Shown: positions 12,299 to 24,505 of the stretch, piece by piece
Layout of the letters: each line of letters starts with the position of its first letter
Position numbering within the stretch: the stretch's first letter is position 1
Source: Pleurotus ostreatus/Saccharomyces cerevisiae fusant
Taxonomy: Eukaryota; Opisthokonta
Direction: 5' to 3'
Assembly (NCBI GenBank): GCA_024196135.1
Contig: JAMQCK010000151.1
Span: 1-49,485 of the forward strand
DNA length: 49,485 nucleotides
Made by a program: the position numbers and the translations under genes
Notes under the pieces: model-generated
Database searches by the model: none
Told to the model about the DNA's origin: nothing
The model's input: the letters and a program-made list of their open reading frames with translations, nothing else

Positions 12299-14550
12299 GC
12301 GATCGTACAGTTCGGACGATGTTTATGCCAGGCGACGGAGCGATGAGACTGCATACTGAGGACCGTAGACTATTATGCCCTCCGAACCGTCGTGTGTTTT
12401 GGAACGATGAATATTTATGTTGCGTGCAATCTCGTCCGCCCCTTCACTCTGCCTTAGCCAGCGAGCATGAGAAAAGGGATAGTATAGTCTGCGCTACAAG
12501 ACGGCTGACTAGCTGAGAGAGACCATGAGAAGAAGCGGACAAAAGGATCGATCCTGCAGCCATCTGCCAATCAACGATAAGGAGAAGATGATGGCCTGCA
12601 CGGGAAAAGCCGAGCGTGTAGGTCCAAGGTCCGGTGATAGCCGAAGCACTCCCGCGGAAGCAAATCTGGTTTGATGCCGCCGCTTTCTCACGCTTTCCTT
12701 CCTCCACGCCGTGAATGATGATGTTCGGTTATCGATACTTTAGTGTTTCTGCCCGAATACACGACGCGCAACGTTGGCAATGACTTCGACCGGGAGAATC
12801 GACACTCACCGCTCCCAACCCCATCGCCAGCCTACTGGCAGCCGCTCATCAAGCGCCGAGTCGTCGAGCTACGTAGCAAGTCGCCTTGCGAGACGAGCTC
12901 CCCCGGACGCTCGCTAAGCGTGTCGTGACCGATGGTGTCTGGGCATGAGGAGCAGAGGCTTTAACTCGCTCTGCAAAGTCTGAACGATCGACGGCGGAGA
13001 GGGGATTCGTGCTGTGCGTCAACTCTGCGTGCTGGCCGCGGTACCCCGATCATGGTCAGGAGGGCGTGATTGACGGGTGCGTCCAGCAATCATCGATGAG
13101 TGGAAAGGACACTGCCGCATTCCGCAGTAGCGCGTGCGCCTGCTGCCTCCTTCGCCGTCGCCCCTCCAGCTATCCGTCCCGGACTTGGGCACTTCCCCCG
13201 CAATGTGGCTGTATGCACTCCTGCCCCACGAAGGCGCCCTCGCCAAGTTGCGAACGACGTACAGGGCGCGGTCTGCGTGGCTCGCACGTCAGAGATAGCT
13301 GCGTCCGACAGACGGACCCGTTTCGCAGGTCCTGGGCCTGCATCACGACGCGGACGGATAGAGGGAGAGACACTATCCGGGAAGAAGACACGCCAGGGCG
13401 CTGGAGAACATCCCCAGTGCAGCGACTCGGAGCGCCGCGGAGGGCGCGGCCGTTGGCAGATCCCACATCCGCTACCCTTCTCCTTCCCTTCCCTTCGCCT
13501 CGTAAACTCTTGCTATACCCCTTCTCCTCTCCTTTTCTTCGACCTCTTTCCTCCGTCCACCTTTTCGTCTCTTTTCTTTCGCTTCCTTTCTCCCTCATGA
13601 ACGATATTTGGCATGGTGTCGAGAGCGCGAGCGGAAAGGTGGTGAGAGTGGCGGGGGCGTGACGGCCTCGACTACATCTTTCTTGATGATTGGTGCGGAA
13701 GCGGCTGCGGGGAGGAAATGGCGCGCGATGCGGGCAAGGGTTGCATCGGTCGAGGAAAGATTGTCGGTGGGGGGACGCGCTCGCAGCGAATACCTTCCGA
13801 TGGGCGACGCGAGATGGGCGACACGCAGGGGTTGGTGGTTGGGGAGGAGAATCGTCGGGGAGAAGGGTCGGCTCGAGAGGGTGTACAGATGCTCTGCGTG
13901 GAGGCGGAGAGGAAGGGCGAGGAACGACGGGGGCAGGAGGAAGATACATGCGTGAGGTTTCAAGAGGGGAATGCTGTTGAAGGAGCGAGAGGGTTGGTGA
14001 TGAAGCGCATGGGCTGACATGGTCGCGCGATCCATAGGCGCTGAAGGAACCCGCTTGGGCCAGCTCAGGCGCACGAGCGGCAGCGTTCCTCGACTGTCGA
14101 CCGCGGGCGAAGAAGTCACGGTGCGCGAGCGCGGAGCAATAGGAAGGTAAGATTCGGAAAGACATGCCCCAGTGTTCAATACTTCGTAGCGTAAACCAAA
14201 TGCTGAACTCGCGATCCAAGAAATAGTACATCGACCGACAGTAAACGCCACGCACTCCAGTCCAGTTATACAAGCGCAGCCCTAAAGGCGAGAACGGATG
14301 CTGATCTCCCGCACATATATCCCCTACTTCGCGACCCTCGGTCGCTCCGTCCCGCTTCCTCCCCCTCGCATCCTGCATCTCACGCGCGTCTTCATCAAGC
14401 TATCCCGTCTAGTCCATCACTCCCTACGCGACAGTCAGTAATCTATCAGACGCCACTACTTCGAAGATCTCGTACCTTGGTGTGCCGGAAGTTCGGTGTC
14501 TTGCTCATGGTGAGGACCGGCCCTTCTGAAGGCTGCAACGGAGAGTCAGA
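12299..14550. other. Intergenic region holding an NDC1 relic
   Basis: 2.25 kb between the 3' ends of copies B and C. Apart from the NDC1-like relic at about 12810-13165 it contains no supported gene. A 402-codon minus-strand frame (13170-14378) runs through pyrimidine-rich DNA and overlaps the edge of the relic region; its translation is Arg/Ser/Pro-rich without domains, so it is not called. Confidence 0.55.
12810..13165 (+). pseudogene. Degenerate 5' fragment of an NDC1 nucleoporin gene
   Basis: This stretch aligns by eye, collinearly, with 24666-25005 of the intact NDC1 gene in the same window. The match includes the end of exon 1, intron 1 and the start of exon 2. Examples are the shared TGTGGGCATG/TGTCTGGGCATG region, TTCGTGCTGTG, GTGCTGGCCGCGGT, a GGTGCG at the donor position and a CAG acceptor followed by GCGC/ACGCCTGCT-like sequence. 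One internal block of about 143 bases has the same length in both copies. The relic has frame-breaking substitutions and a small insertion after the GTGCTGTG block, so it cannot encode NDC1. Because the intron is retained, it arose by DNA duplication, not retrotransposition. Similarity fades after about 13165; upstream of 12810 I could not align it. Confidence 0.75.
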
Positions 14551-17500
14551 CTAGGTCTCTAGGGCGAAGTGCTTGATCATGAACTTACCCATGTAGGGAT
14601 AGAATCGCTTCCAACCAGCGGCAATTCGACCGCTGATAGCCTGCGCGAAGGCCTGTATGCCGCCTTGCTCTACACCCTCACCGCCATCGCCTTCTCCAGC
14701 TTCCTCTTCAGCGCCGTTGTCACGGTCTCTTAGTCCTTCGTGTTGGGCGCCTTCATCAGCGTCCTCCTCCTGTGAATCACCTTGCACGTCCTCCGCGTCG
14801 TCCCGAGTGACTGCCTCGACTGTCCGCTTGTGATATTCCTCCAAGGTGACGAGTTCTGATATAGGCAGGCGCCATGCTCGATCGGCTTTCTTGACACGAG
14901 TGTACTTCCCTGGGTTTGCGGCGAAGCGGCGATACCTGATCGGTGTGCATGAGTGAGCAGATGGAATAAAACGAGCTGGTGGGGTCCATACCAATCGTTA
15001 CTCCTTTGCCACCGAGTTTCGTATGGAACTTCGGCTTCTACCGTCGGGCCCTGAACAATGGCATGCATGCCGTCCACCAATTCTGCGAGGACATCAAGGC
15101 CACGCGGGCTATTGAGTGCTAACGCCAGCGAGAGCGGGGTGTATTCTTGCTGAAAGGCCAATTCGATTTCGCTCTTCCATATGTCCTGGTATTCAGTCTT
15201 CACTTTCAGCAGAGCAGAATGAAGCCCATGCATGGCGTCCGATGATTCTATGTCGAAGTACTTCGCGCTCGCCGCACGCGCCGCACATACGACGTCCAAA
15301 TGTATGCACATTACGAAGTCCTCCGCAAATCTTTCGGAGCGCGCAGCATCTGACGGCGCAGTATCAGTTATTTTTGTCCATGAATCCAGGATATTCAGCG
15401 TACCGGTTGCTTTGTTAAGGTGCAAGGCCATCGTTTCCGCGATAACGTCCAAGAGGTCCAGGTGAGCTAACTGGGGGTAATTCATAATGGCTCTAGCTGC
15501 GGGGCGGAGACGCTCGACGGAGACTTCATCATAGGACAGAGTGGAGGCTGTTTCTGGGCGGTACTTGGTCGCATGCCGATCGAGAGCGCGAAAGACGTCG
15601 CAGACGGCCGACTCCTTGTCTGAGTGATCTGTAGCGTAGATCGCCGAGGCGAGCTCTACGAGGAACCAGAACAACGACATGGCATGAGTGGGATGCAACG
15701 CGACATCCGCCTTCACAAACTCCACAAGTGGTAGACGAGGGCGGCAAAGGAAGGTAGACCGGAAGAACGCCGATGTAGCCGAATATCCAATCACGGTCAG
15801 CGCAAAGTCGATGGAGCCGTATTCCAGAAATCCGCATAGTGAGCGGAGGAAGTGATCTATAAAGAAGCTGAGGTCGTTGTCGAATGCCACATTGTCCACG
15901 GCGCCAACTTCCTGCTCGTATGAGTCGATACCATGACACGCCATATGCAACCATTGGAAGATAGTCGGACCAGCATATGGTAAATCCTGGCAGAAATGGC
16001 TTGGTCAGTCTGGGGTGCGCACATCAATTGGACGTGAGACGTACAGTACTATGGCTATGCGCACTACACGACGCAGGGCACAAGAGACCATATAGGGCGA
16101 TCTGTATGCTACCAGAGCGATAGGTGATCGCCTCTGAGGATAGCCATTCATGCAAGGTCAAGCGAGACGACCACGGGGAGTGCTCTCCTGACGAATTGTG
16201 ATCATGCTGGATCGGTGATGCATCGACGAGTAGGCTGCGCCACAGGGCAATGGCAAGGGGGGGACAAGGCACGATGCTTGCTGTATCTGCGAGGTACCTC
16301 AGGTATCTCGTCATGTGATGCCACACCACTGGGTGCAGATGCAGGCCTGCACGCAGGCGCCGGTTGACTCGCGGGGAGTACGCCGCGGCGATGCTTGTGA
16401 GACATGCACCATTTTTTAGTAGACTTGAATTGGGATCAAAATCATCGAGCCGGTCGCCTAGGGCAAGGGTAGTGGCGCAAAGCGTCGCGACGTCAAGCTC
16501 TGCCGCATGAATGGAGGTAATCGCAGACATGAGTCCTTGAAAGACCCGAGAAAGACATACGTCGATTCCTTCAAGGTGTGGGCCCTCAGTGTCATCGTTC
16601 TGTAGGACGAGCAAGAGAGCACAGGCCATTCTTTGAAGTTCGTTCTCTCGACCAGGCGCCCAGTCGAAAACCTCCCCTCGTGTATTCGTGGTGTTGATGA
16701 ACCAAGGTAAGATTCGGCCATGCAGAAGTTTCTCGTAGGGCAGATTCGACAATGGAGCATGAGGCGCGTGCCGGATACAGGACGAAGCCTGCACGACAAG
16801 CGGGGCAACGGACAGATCCGACGATGCATGAATTGCCCAATCAAGGCTATCGGGTATCAAATCGTCCGACTGTTGAACGACAGTGTCCCATTCATGATCG
16901 CTGGGTGTCCTGAGTATGTCCAGCCTATGTCTCTCCAATGCTGCATTGTCAACGTTGGCTCCAAGGACGTTGTGTAGCTGACGCCCCTGGGTTCCGGCTT
17001 GGTTACTGGCCCTGCGACGAGGCGCAGGCTGAGAACGTGATGGATAGGGAAGGTGTCTGGAGAGTTTGTTGCAGAGCAGCGCGTACAGAGGCGCTACCAC
17101 AGATCTGGCCCAGTACCCGGCCGTGGAAAGTGGCGACCGGTATGGGCATTGAGGGCGGATGATTGGCATGAGATTTGTGGCAAGATAAATCGTGTATATC
17201 ATGACAGTGAGCGCGATGATCACATTCGACATGGACCGATCGGATTGGCGCACATAGAGGGCAAGGCCGACGAAGAATAGCAGTAGCGAGACATGCAGGA
17301 GCATGGGAAGAATTGGCACGATCGAGTGGATCTTGTAGTTCCGCAAGCCGACGCGCCTGTAGTGCCGGACGAGCGCGCGCCGCTTAGGATGTCCGGTGAT
17401 ATCGCTCTCGTATTCCTGTCAGCGAAGTCAGACTAGCGGTATTAGACACGGCGGAGAGGATAGTTGCCTGTAACCATTGCCTGACAACGACCGCGCTGAA

Positions 17501-18118
17501 AGCCGCTAGTAAGCTGAAAACGAGACTCAGGAACCAGCAGCGGTTAATCCATGGACTGGGGGAAGGCGACGGTGGCGCAAGGCTATACGAGCCAACGTCA
17601 TTAACACGATTGTTGTTTGCCCATGCCCGCTGGATGGCAATAAGTTCTACTAGGAGTGAGATGGTGGCGTCGCTTGCATCGGAGGACGTCTGTGAGGTTT
17701 GGGCGACAAAGGTGGTAAGGACGGCCGAGAACAAACCCGCCTATTGGAGGCATGATCAATATGTCTTTCTTTTTCATTACCGCAGACCATACACTCACGA
17801 AAACGAGGTCCACATCCAAGTGGTCACGAAAGCGCTGCAGCATCACGGCATCGTCTGCTAGACCTTCATCCAGCATGACGCGCCAGATGCGAGCATTGTT
17901 TCCGAGCTCTTCGCCCAGTGCATCGTCCTCGTACTTGTCTTCGTAGCCGCGCCGTTTGCTCTCGCGGGTGTGCGCTTCGCCTTCGACCGACAAACATTCA
18001 GCAAGATTGCGATCGAACCACTTGAGCGTTGCTTACCTTGGCGATAACCGGGATCCTGCTTGCGAACGCCAAATATTTTACTCCCTCCCGAAACCGGAGG
18101 ACCTTGCGTGTCGGCCAT
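14551..18118 (-). CDS. DUF6535-family membrane protein, copy C
   Basis: Closest to copy A in sequence and structure: its first three exons have the same lengths (82, 182 and 273 nt). The model is 18118-18037, 17980-17799, 17740-17468, 17415-16045, 15986-14992 and 14935-14551, 1095 residues, all phases consistent. The N-terminus MADTQGPPVSGGSKIFGVRK resembles copies A and B. The signature region reads KYEDDALGEELGNNARIW and RDHLDVDLVF, followed by four hydrophobic segments and the FDWAPGRENELQRMACALLL motif. The C-terminal domain (from about 15950 leftward, MACHGIDSYE...) is a helical, soluble-looking region, then an acidic tail (DDAEDVQGDSQEEDADEG). The intron after exon 3 must use a GC donor (CAG|GCAACT) at 17467-17466, an uncommon but known donor type. 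The intron that copy A has at 3120-3178 is absent here. Confidence 0.88.
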
Positions 18119-19287
18119 CTTTAATGGAGAGGGGAGGACGCTCGAGGGGGGAAAGCTGTGTTCGGATGACGACGGTCAGTATATAGGGTAGTCGGTCATT
18201 ACTAGCGTACTAGGGATCTTGATTGACGTCTGGAAGGCAGCAGAGTCAGTATGTATGCGAGCGTGATGCGGGATCACGCCAGACTGACCGGCTACAGAGC
18301 TTCTCCGCCGAGTACACATCATGCTACGCGGAGGGAACGATATGCCGTTCTAGGCCTGATTCGCGCCGCCTTGAGAATGGCGCGCGCCGCACATCGGCAA
18401 TAGACTATAATCCAAGGAGCAGAAAAACCAGGAGTACGTACGCCGTTAGTTAAAGCAGCCGCGAAGCGCACACGCCGCGAGCCATGGATCCTTGGGTCGT
18501 ATCTCGTGAACGAATACGACGGCCGTACTCACGCCTATACAATTAGAAAAATCTGTGAATAACCGTGAGTACATGTGAGCACGTTGACGTCGGGTGCCCC
18601 ATGAGGCTTGATTAATCTACAAGCGAGGGCCGCGCACGCGCAGCGAAGCTCTCACCCGCACTCGTCAGTGACGGGTCTCAGGGAACGACGCGCGGTCGAT
18701 GATACCGAGACCTTGGCGTACTAGGAATCTTCGCCGACGACTGAATGAGATAGAAGCAAGTACACCGCCGGTGTGGATCGAGGACGTGCCACCCACCGTC
18801 CAACTTCGGCATCATAGAGTTCTGACTCGAGCGCGCCGTTCCCGTGATGGGCCGCGCTGGTGTAGGAGGGCTCGTATGTGCACGTACTATCAGTGACAGT
18901 CGAAATGCTAGTACGCATGCTACTGCGAGCGTGTAGAACGAAGGCCGCGCAGAGATGGACATCCGCCGAACCTGCGGACGTAGTCAGATGGCCAATCATA
19001 GGAGTAGGAAAGCCACATACTCGCGCTTGGACATCGATCAGTGTCGCTCGCTCGTTGGAAGCTCATCGACGCCGTATGACAGGAGAGGCTTTCGCCCATT
19101 CGGGAGCGTGCGCGCGAGAACGACTTCATTTCTTTGATGACCCGCGCCCAAAATCCGACTCGAAGGACTTACGTGCTGTGAACGGTGAGCTCCGGCTGCA
19201 TGAGGGCGCCTCGAGTGGGACCCACTTTCCTCGTAAAGTCATATGAAGAACATCTCCAAGTCGTATATCCGCCGGGAACAGCCCTTT
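18119..19287. other. Intergenic, 5' of copy C
   Basis: About 1.2 kb between the start of copy C and the 3' end of the unidentified ORF at 19288-20166. It should include the copy C promoter. The short frames on both strands lack recognisable motifs. I see no repeats or RNA genes. Confidence 0.5.
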
Positions 19288-20166
19288 CTATCTGCGCGAC
19301 GGTGCTATGAGCAGTTTTATCAGTATAGTCTGAGCTATTGACAACATGGACGCAGGCTTACCCAAAGAAGTACGGACATTGAGCTCCCGCACTCGCGCAA
19401 TCGCCGGTGCAGTAGAGGAAAGCCTCGTACATACAAGGTCTGTATCGACTTGGCGTCCTGTGGCTGCACCTGTCAGCAGAATGCGCGCGCCTGCCGGAAT
19501 GGAAGCGCGTCCGTGTGGCCGGAAAAAAATCCTCCCGTTGATACCATCCATACGAGCTGTGCCGCCCTTGCACCTGAGCTCATTGATTCCAAACGCATGC
19601 ATAATGACGCTGAGATATTCGATGTCTCCATTCCCAGTGCAATAGAATATTCCGTGCCCATTCCCCGCTCCTTCTTGGATGATAAGCCGGCGTGTCTCGA
19701 GCCAAGTTGCACTCTGAGAGTCAGAGGACGATAGAAAGAGCACGTCGCCAACGATCTGAGCGGATAAGTTGAGGGGAAAATGCGGGACGAGTAATCCGGG
19801 GAGTAAATAGCGAAAATTGCTGCTTGTTGACAGGCTGCGCACGCTTTCTGCAGTATGAGTCACGGTCATACAGACCAATATCATTGCAGCCAGCATAAAC
19901 ACCATCGAAGGGCTGGTATGGAGGATGGCTGGTTGAACAATATGGTTCAGGACGAAAGAGATTGTGGCTCTGATGTCCTCAATGTCCGGTCTCGGCCAAA
20001 CCGGGCCGGCTTGACCGGGCGCGAGAATGACCTTGATCCCCGACGCATGAGCCGCACAATCAGAAAGCTCATATAGAGCTCGCAAAGCCCGGCTGGTTGA
20101 GGCCATGCTTTTAGGGTCTACCTGGCTCCAGGAAAACAATAGAAAGCGCATTCTTCTTACCAGCAT
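19288..20166 (-). CDS. Hypothetical protein, possible gene or gene relic
   Basis: An uninterrupted minus-strand frame of 292 codons between the divergent genes C and D. I do not recognise it. The translation is more protein-like than the surrounding chance frames: mixed composition, a predicted hydrophobic segment around SMVFMLAAMILVCMTV, another around NLSAQIVGDVLFLSS, and soluble stretches such as WLETRRLIIQEGAGNGHG. It has no obvious similarity to the DUF6535 motifs. The true start is uncertain, since the ATG at 20166 lies in a stretch that could also be a downstream exon of a longer gene. It may be an intact lineage-specific gene, the last exon of one, or a relic whose frame has survived. 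Confidence 0.4.
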   Translation of the reverse strand: MLVRRMRFLLFSWSQVDPKSMASTSRALRALYELSDCAAHASGIKVILAPGQAGPVWPRPDIEDIRATISFVLNHIVQPAILHTSPSMVFMLAAMILVCMTVTHTAESVRSLSTSSNFRYLLPGLLVPHFPLNLSAQIVGDVLFLSSSDSQSATWLETRRLIIQEGAGNGHGIFYCTGNGDIEYLSVIMHAFGINELRCKGGTARMDGINGRIFFRPHGRASIPAGARILLTGAATGRQVDTDLVCTRLSSTAPAIARVRELNVRTSLGKPASMLSIAQTILIKLLIAPSRR

Positions 20167-20350
20167 CCGGCATAAACACCGAACCGGACACCTCGCGCGA
20201 CGCGCCCGGTGATAGCGCTAGCAGTACGGATCACTGCTTCCTCTAGTACGCGGCAGGCTGCTGTGTCGGCCTTTCGGTGCGCATATTACGCGACGACTTG
20301 CTTTCTGCGTGCAGGGTTTCTTCCCGCCTTGAGAGACAAGTCATTCTCCA

Positions 20351-23300
20351 ATGCCTGATCTTCAGGATTCCGCTACGACGGCCCAAGATCGCAATAAGAT
20401 ATTCGGTGTCCGAGGTGCTGCTCGCGAACGGAAGCCAGGTGAGCTGTGCGTGCTTGAGAGGGTTTGAAGCGCTGATCCCAATATGCAGACAATGGGCGCG
20501 TCTACGAAGACAGGTATGAAGACGATCGACTAGGTGATGAACTCGGGGATGAAGCACGTGTCTGGCGCGTCCTGCTCGACGAGGGCCGGGCGTACGACGC
20601 GACGATGCTGCCTCGGTTCCGCGATCACCTGGATGTGGATCTCGTCTTCGTGCGTACATCGTACCTGTATCCGTCAAGCGGCTCTGACCTGGCCATTAGG
20701 CCGGTTTGTTCTCGGCCATCGTCACCACCTTCGTCGTTCAAACGTCTCAGCCATCGCAGCCCGACTCCGGCGATACGACTCTTGCATATCTTTCCGAGCT
20801 CATTGCCATCCAGCGCGCCTGGGCCAACAATATGTCCGTCAACGACGTACCCGCTGCCGACCCGGTGATGACGCCCGGTCTCAGCCCGTGGATCAATCGC
20901 TGCTGGTTCCTCAGCCTGGTCTTCAGTCTGTTCGCAGCATTCGGCGCTGTCGTTGTAAGGCAGTGGCTACAGGTATTTTGTTGTTCATCCACGTCGACGA
21001 ATTCCTCAAAAGAATAAACAGGAATACGAAAGCGACATATCCGGATCTCCCAGACGTCGAGCCCTCATCCGGCATTACCGTCATATCGGGCTGAAGAAAT
21101 GGAAGGTCGACCTCATTGTGCCGATCCTTCCCATGCTTCTGCATGTCTCGCTGCTGCTCTTTTTCATCGGGCTTATCCTCTACGTCCGCCAGTCCGACCC
21201 TTCGATGTCGCACGGAATCATTGCCCTCACCGTCCTGATCTACTTCCTATACTTGGCGACCAACATGATCCCGGTATTCCAGCCCCAGTGCCCGTATCGC
21301 TCACCACTGTCCACCGCAGGGTACTGGGGAAGGTACCTGTTGGGCTATCTCTATGTGTGGTGCGAGGTATTGTTATGGCTCGCAGTTACCTCGGGCATCA
21401 AGCTGCCGAAAGCAATGCACATCATCATACGGAGGAGCATCGCTACAGATATCAGACGCCAGAAGGCCCTCAGAACTCGCTCTCCGAGTGACTACGAATG
21501 GCACGGGGCGACGAAGTGCTCCAGAACGCTCGTGCCAGACAGCCTGGTCGCTGCTATGCAGGTGTCCTCAAACCTGTCTACGCCTCCTATCGTCATGCAA
21601 GCCGCATCGAGCCTTCCGTTCGTACATGAGGCCTCCGGCTTTGAGGACCTGCCCTACGGCCCTTTTCTGCGCGATCAGCTCCTGCCCTGGTTCATCACTG
21701 CGTTGGAAACCCAGCGAACGATCTTCGCCTGGGCTCCAGGCCGCGAAAACGAGCTTCAACGCATGGCGGTCTGCCTCTTGCTCTGTCCCGATGACGTCCT
21801 AGATCGCTGGCTCGACGACCGTCATATGAACGGCTACCGGCACGAGAAGTACTACATGTGCGTCTCGCATGTCCATACAGCCCTTGTTGAGGCACTGCTC
21901 TCGGACAATGTCACACGGTCCGAGGCACACATGCTGAGCGCGACTATCATCGCCCTCGGTCGCCGGCTCGTTCATCTCAAGGGGAGCTATATGAGCATCA
22001 GAGGCTTGTTCATCGGGGGTGCATTGCAAGCGAAGATCTTCGACGCATACTCATTGATGGCTTGCTGTAATCCTCCCGCCTGCCTTCGCCTTCGTCCGGC
22101 CATATGGGCCAATACGCTAGACGCTATGTCGGGATCCTGCTCCTGGGAGGGCTCCTCCGCGCCATTTGTCGTCGTTTTGTGGCGCAGCATGGTCTCGGAC
22201 CCTTCACCGTACTATGATGAGTGGACCCGGAGCGCGGATGATATGCCTCCGTCCATCATGTCCCTTCAAGAATGGCTACATACAAGATCATCCGAAGATC
22301 CTTCCATCACCGTTTCCGTGCACAGAGCGATGCATTTTCTCCTTTGTCGAGATCGAGACGCGTGTGAGGTACGCATCCCACATAAGTCTGTCTCATGATC
22401 TGAACATTAGCCAATTACTAGTGGCATAGAACCGATAATAGCACCTCCAACGAAAGCTGGCTACATCTGGCATGCCGTGCCTTGGACGATTGTCTCGTTC
22501 GAAGCAGCGATCCGCGTGACTCGACCATAAAAGAGATCTCCGACGACAATTTCGGTTTCCTGACCATGCAATTTATCAAGATGCTTCTAAGCTCTCTCAA
22601 TTACGACTCCGTCATCTCGACAGTGGAGATGGTCGGAGACACCGTAATGTCATCGATCATCAAGTCGACCTTCGACCTTGGCTCCGGGACGCCCCTTTCG
22701 AACACCGTTAGGCTCAATGCACCTCTAGCAGAGTCTTTCGCTACACCTCTCTTTTTGTTCCTCCTCAAGCTCCTCGGAGCAGTTCATGACATTCCGGATG
22801 AATCCAGCTTCGAGCATTCCATCCCTAGAGATGTAGACAAAGACAAGAAGCTGATTCTGGAGGTGATGGACCGCCATGTCGACAAACATTGCGGTGATAT
22901 CATGGCCGCCTTCCCCGCCTCTGACTGGGACACCCTCGACCTCATTCGTCCTGCGGTGGCGGTCTTGCTAGAAGACCCCGAGTACGCGCTCTTGAACCTC
23001 GTGGATGCTCTCGCGGCGATGCTAAGCTCGCCGCTCAACGTTCTTGCGATGAATCATGACGGGAAATCCGGCGGCGACAATCAGCAGCCCGCACTAGCCC
23101 TTCAAGAGGGCGCCGAGGCTGACGATCTGGTCTGGTGCATCTGGATGGACGTCATCAGCGCGGCGCGAGCGGGTGCAGCTCAGAACGGTGCACGTTTCCC
23201 ACATGCGTCGGGCATGTTGCACCAGGCGCTCTTGTCCCTGAAGGCAAGATACCACGACGCGTGGAGCTCGGGGGTCATTGACGCGTTCCGGGAGCCACTT

Positions 23301-23885
23301 CCGCTCATTTTGGGCATTGCACTGAATAGCCCGCAGGGGTGGGCAGTGTTGATAGACCTCGTCGATGATCCTGGGAATACGCTTCTCAGATTTAAGGTTT
23401 TTTACAGTGAGTATAGCCTGAGAGGGGTTGACTCGCAATGGTACGTCACCGCAAGCTGGCTGGCTCGCTCACTGACGAGAGATGTGTCTGTCAGGTTCTC
23501 TCGCATCGCTTCTGATCGCGGCAGATATGCTACGCGTTCGCCAGAATTTTTGCTTCTACGGGATCTCGTGACCTTTGAGGAGTACTCCAAAAATATGACC
23601 GTGATTACCGATAGCGGTACCTCCCCAAACGACGGGGAGGACGCGCAGGACGAGGTGCGTAGCAAAAATGCTGAGAAAGTTGTCGTTCTCAGGGTTGACG
23701 CACAGACAAACGAGAAATACAGAGGTCAAGCCATGCTTGGTGTGCGTGCGGGTCAGCGACTGAGCGCTGCCAGTCTTTGGGTAAAGGGCTGTTTTGCGAG
23801 AGCCCGACGATTCCTACGTAAGAACTCACATGACCAGTTTCTGAACATCATCTTACGCCAATTACGCTCACATTATCTACAGTGA
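20351..23885 (+). CDS. DUF6535-family membrane protein, copy D
   Basis: Six-exon model: 20351-20438, 20489-20649, 20700-20972, 21022-22368, 22422-23440 and 23495-23885; 1092 residues, phases consistent. Signature: RYEDDRLGDELGDEARVW, RDHLDVDLVF, AGLFSAIVTTFVVQ, then hydrophobic segments around WFLSLVFSLFAAFGAVVV, LLHVSLLLFFIGLILYV and IIALTVLIYFLYLATNM. The mid-protein motif is diverged to FAWAPGRENELQRMAVCLLL. Sequence places it with copies A and C, although its exon 2 has the 161-nt length of B and E. The last intron (23441-23494) is 54 nt, stop-free and in frame, so unspliced RNA would encode 18 extra residues. Comparison with A and C (WYRHF and WYRRF after splicing) supports removing it. 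The C-terminus is less acidic than in A or C and more basic. Confidence 0.88.
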
Positions 23886-24505
23886 CGACAAAGGACGAAC
23901 AAGACGTGGAACTGGCCTCGGGCGGCAATTCGGCCGCTGCCACGGAGAGCGCGGTGTGACGAGTCCCAATTGGGCGCGAGCAAGGGGTGAAAGGGGAGAC
24001 GTGAAGACGGTGGGAGAAAGTCGAGTAAGCTGACGGGTTGCTGATCAGCCGAAAGCGTCCGCTGATGATTGTCCGGGTAGAGTACGCGCTCGGGGACGAA
24101 GCCAAGGGGCGCAGTATACTAATTCGGGTGGCAAATCTGGGTTTAGGTTAGGCGAGCGAATTGGAAAACTATCGCTGCTGTTTGTAATGTAATGCAATCT
24201 TTCTGCAAACTTGCGCGTGGCATTGAGCGGGGAAGAGGTATTAGGGTGCACCGGCCGAAACGTGACTGTCACGGTTCATTTTGCGCGTGCAGAGCTCACG
24301 TGGTTTCAAATCCACGTTTTCCGTGTCCTCATTGGAAATTCAAAAAGCGCCCTTTGTTCGACGCGTCGAGGTCGCGCGTCAGTCGCGTCGTTCTCAGCAC
24401 ACTGTTCACGACCGCGACGAAGGAGCATCGGAGAAAGCAACCAGAGGGAGCTCAAAAGCACCCACTGGAACGACGACCACGACCTTGACACGCAGCACAT
24501 CCACC
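23886..24505. promoter_or_regulatory. NDC1 upstream region
   Basis: 620 bp between the stop of copy D and the NDC1 start. It should contain the NDC1 promoter and 5' UTR. I see no clear TATA element. The context directly before the ATG (CATCCACC ATG G) is a good start context, with a purine-poor leader typical of fungal housekeeping genes. Confidence 0.35.

Noticed and set aside
13170..14378. 402-codon minus-strand frame between copies B and C
   Set aside because: Arg/Ser/Pro-rich translation without motifs, lying partly beside the NDC1 relic and in skewed DNA; a chance frame is the simpler reading.
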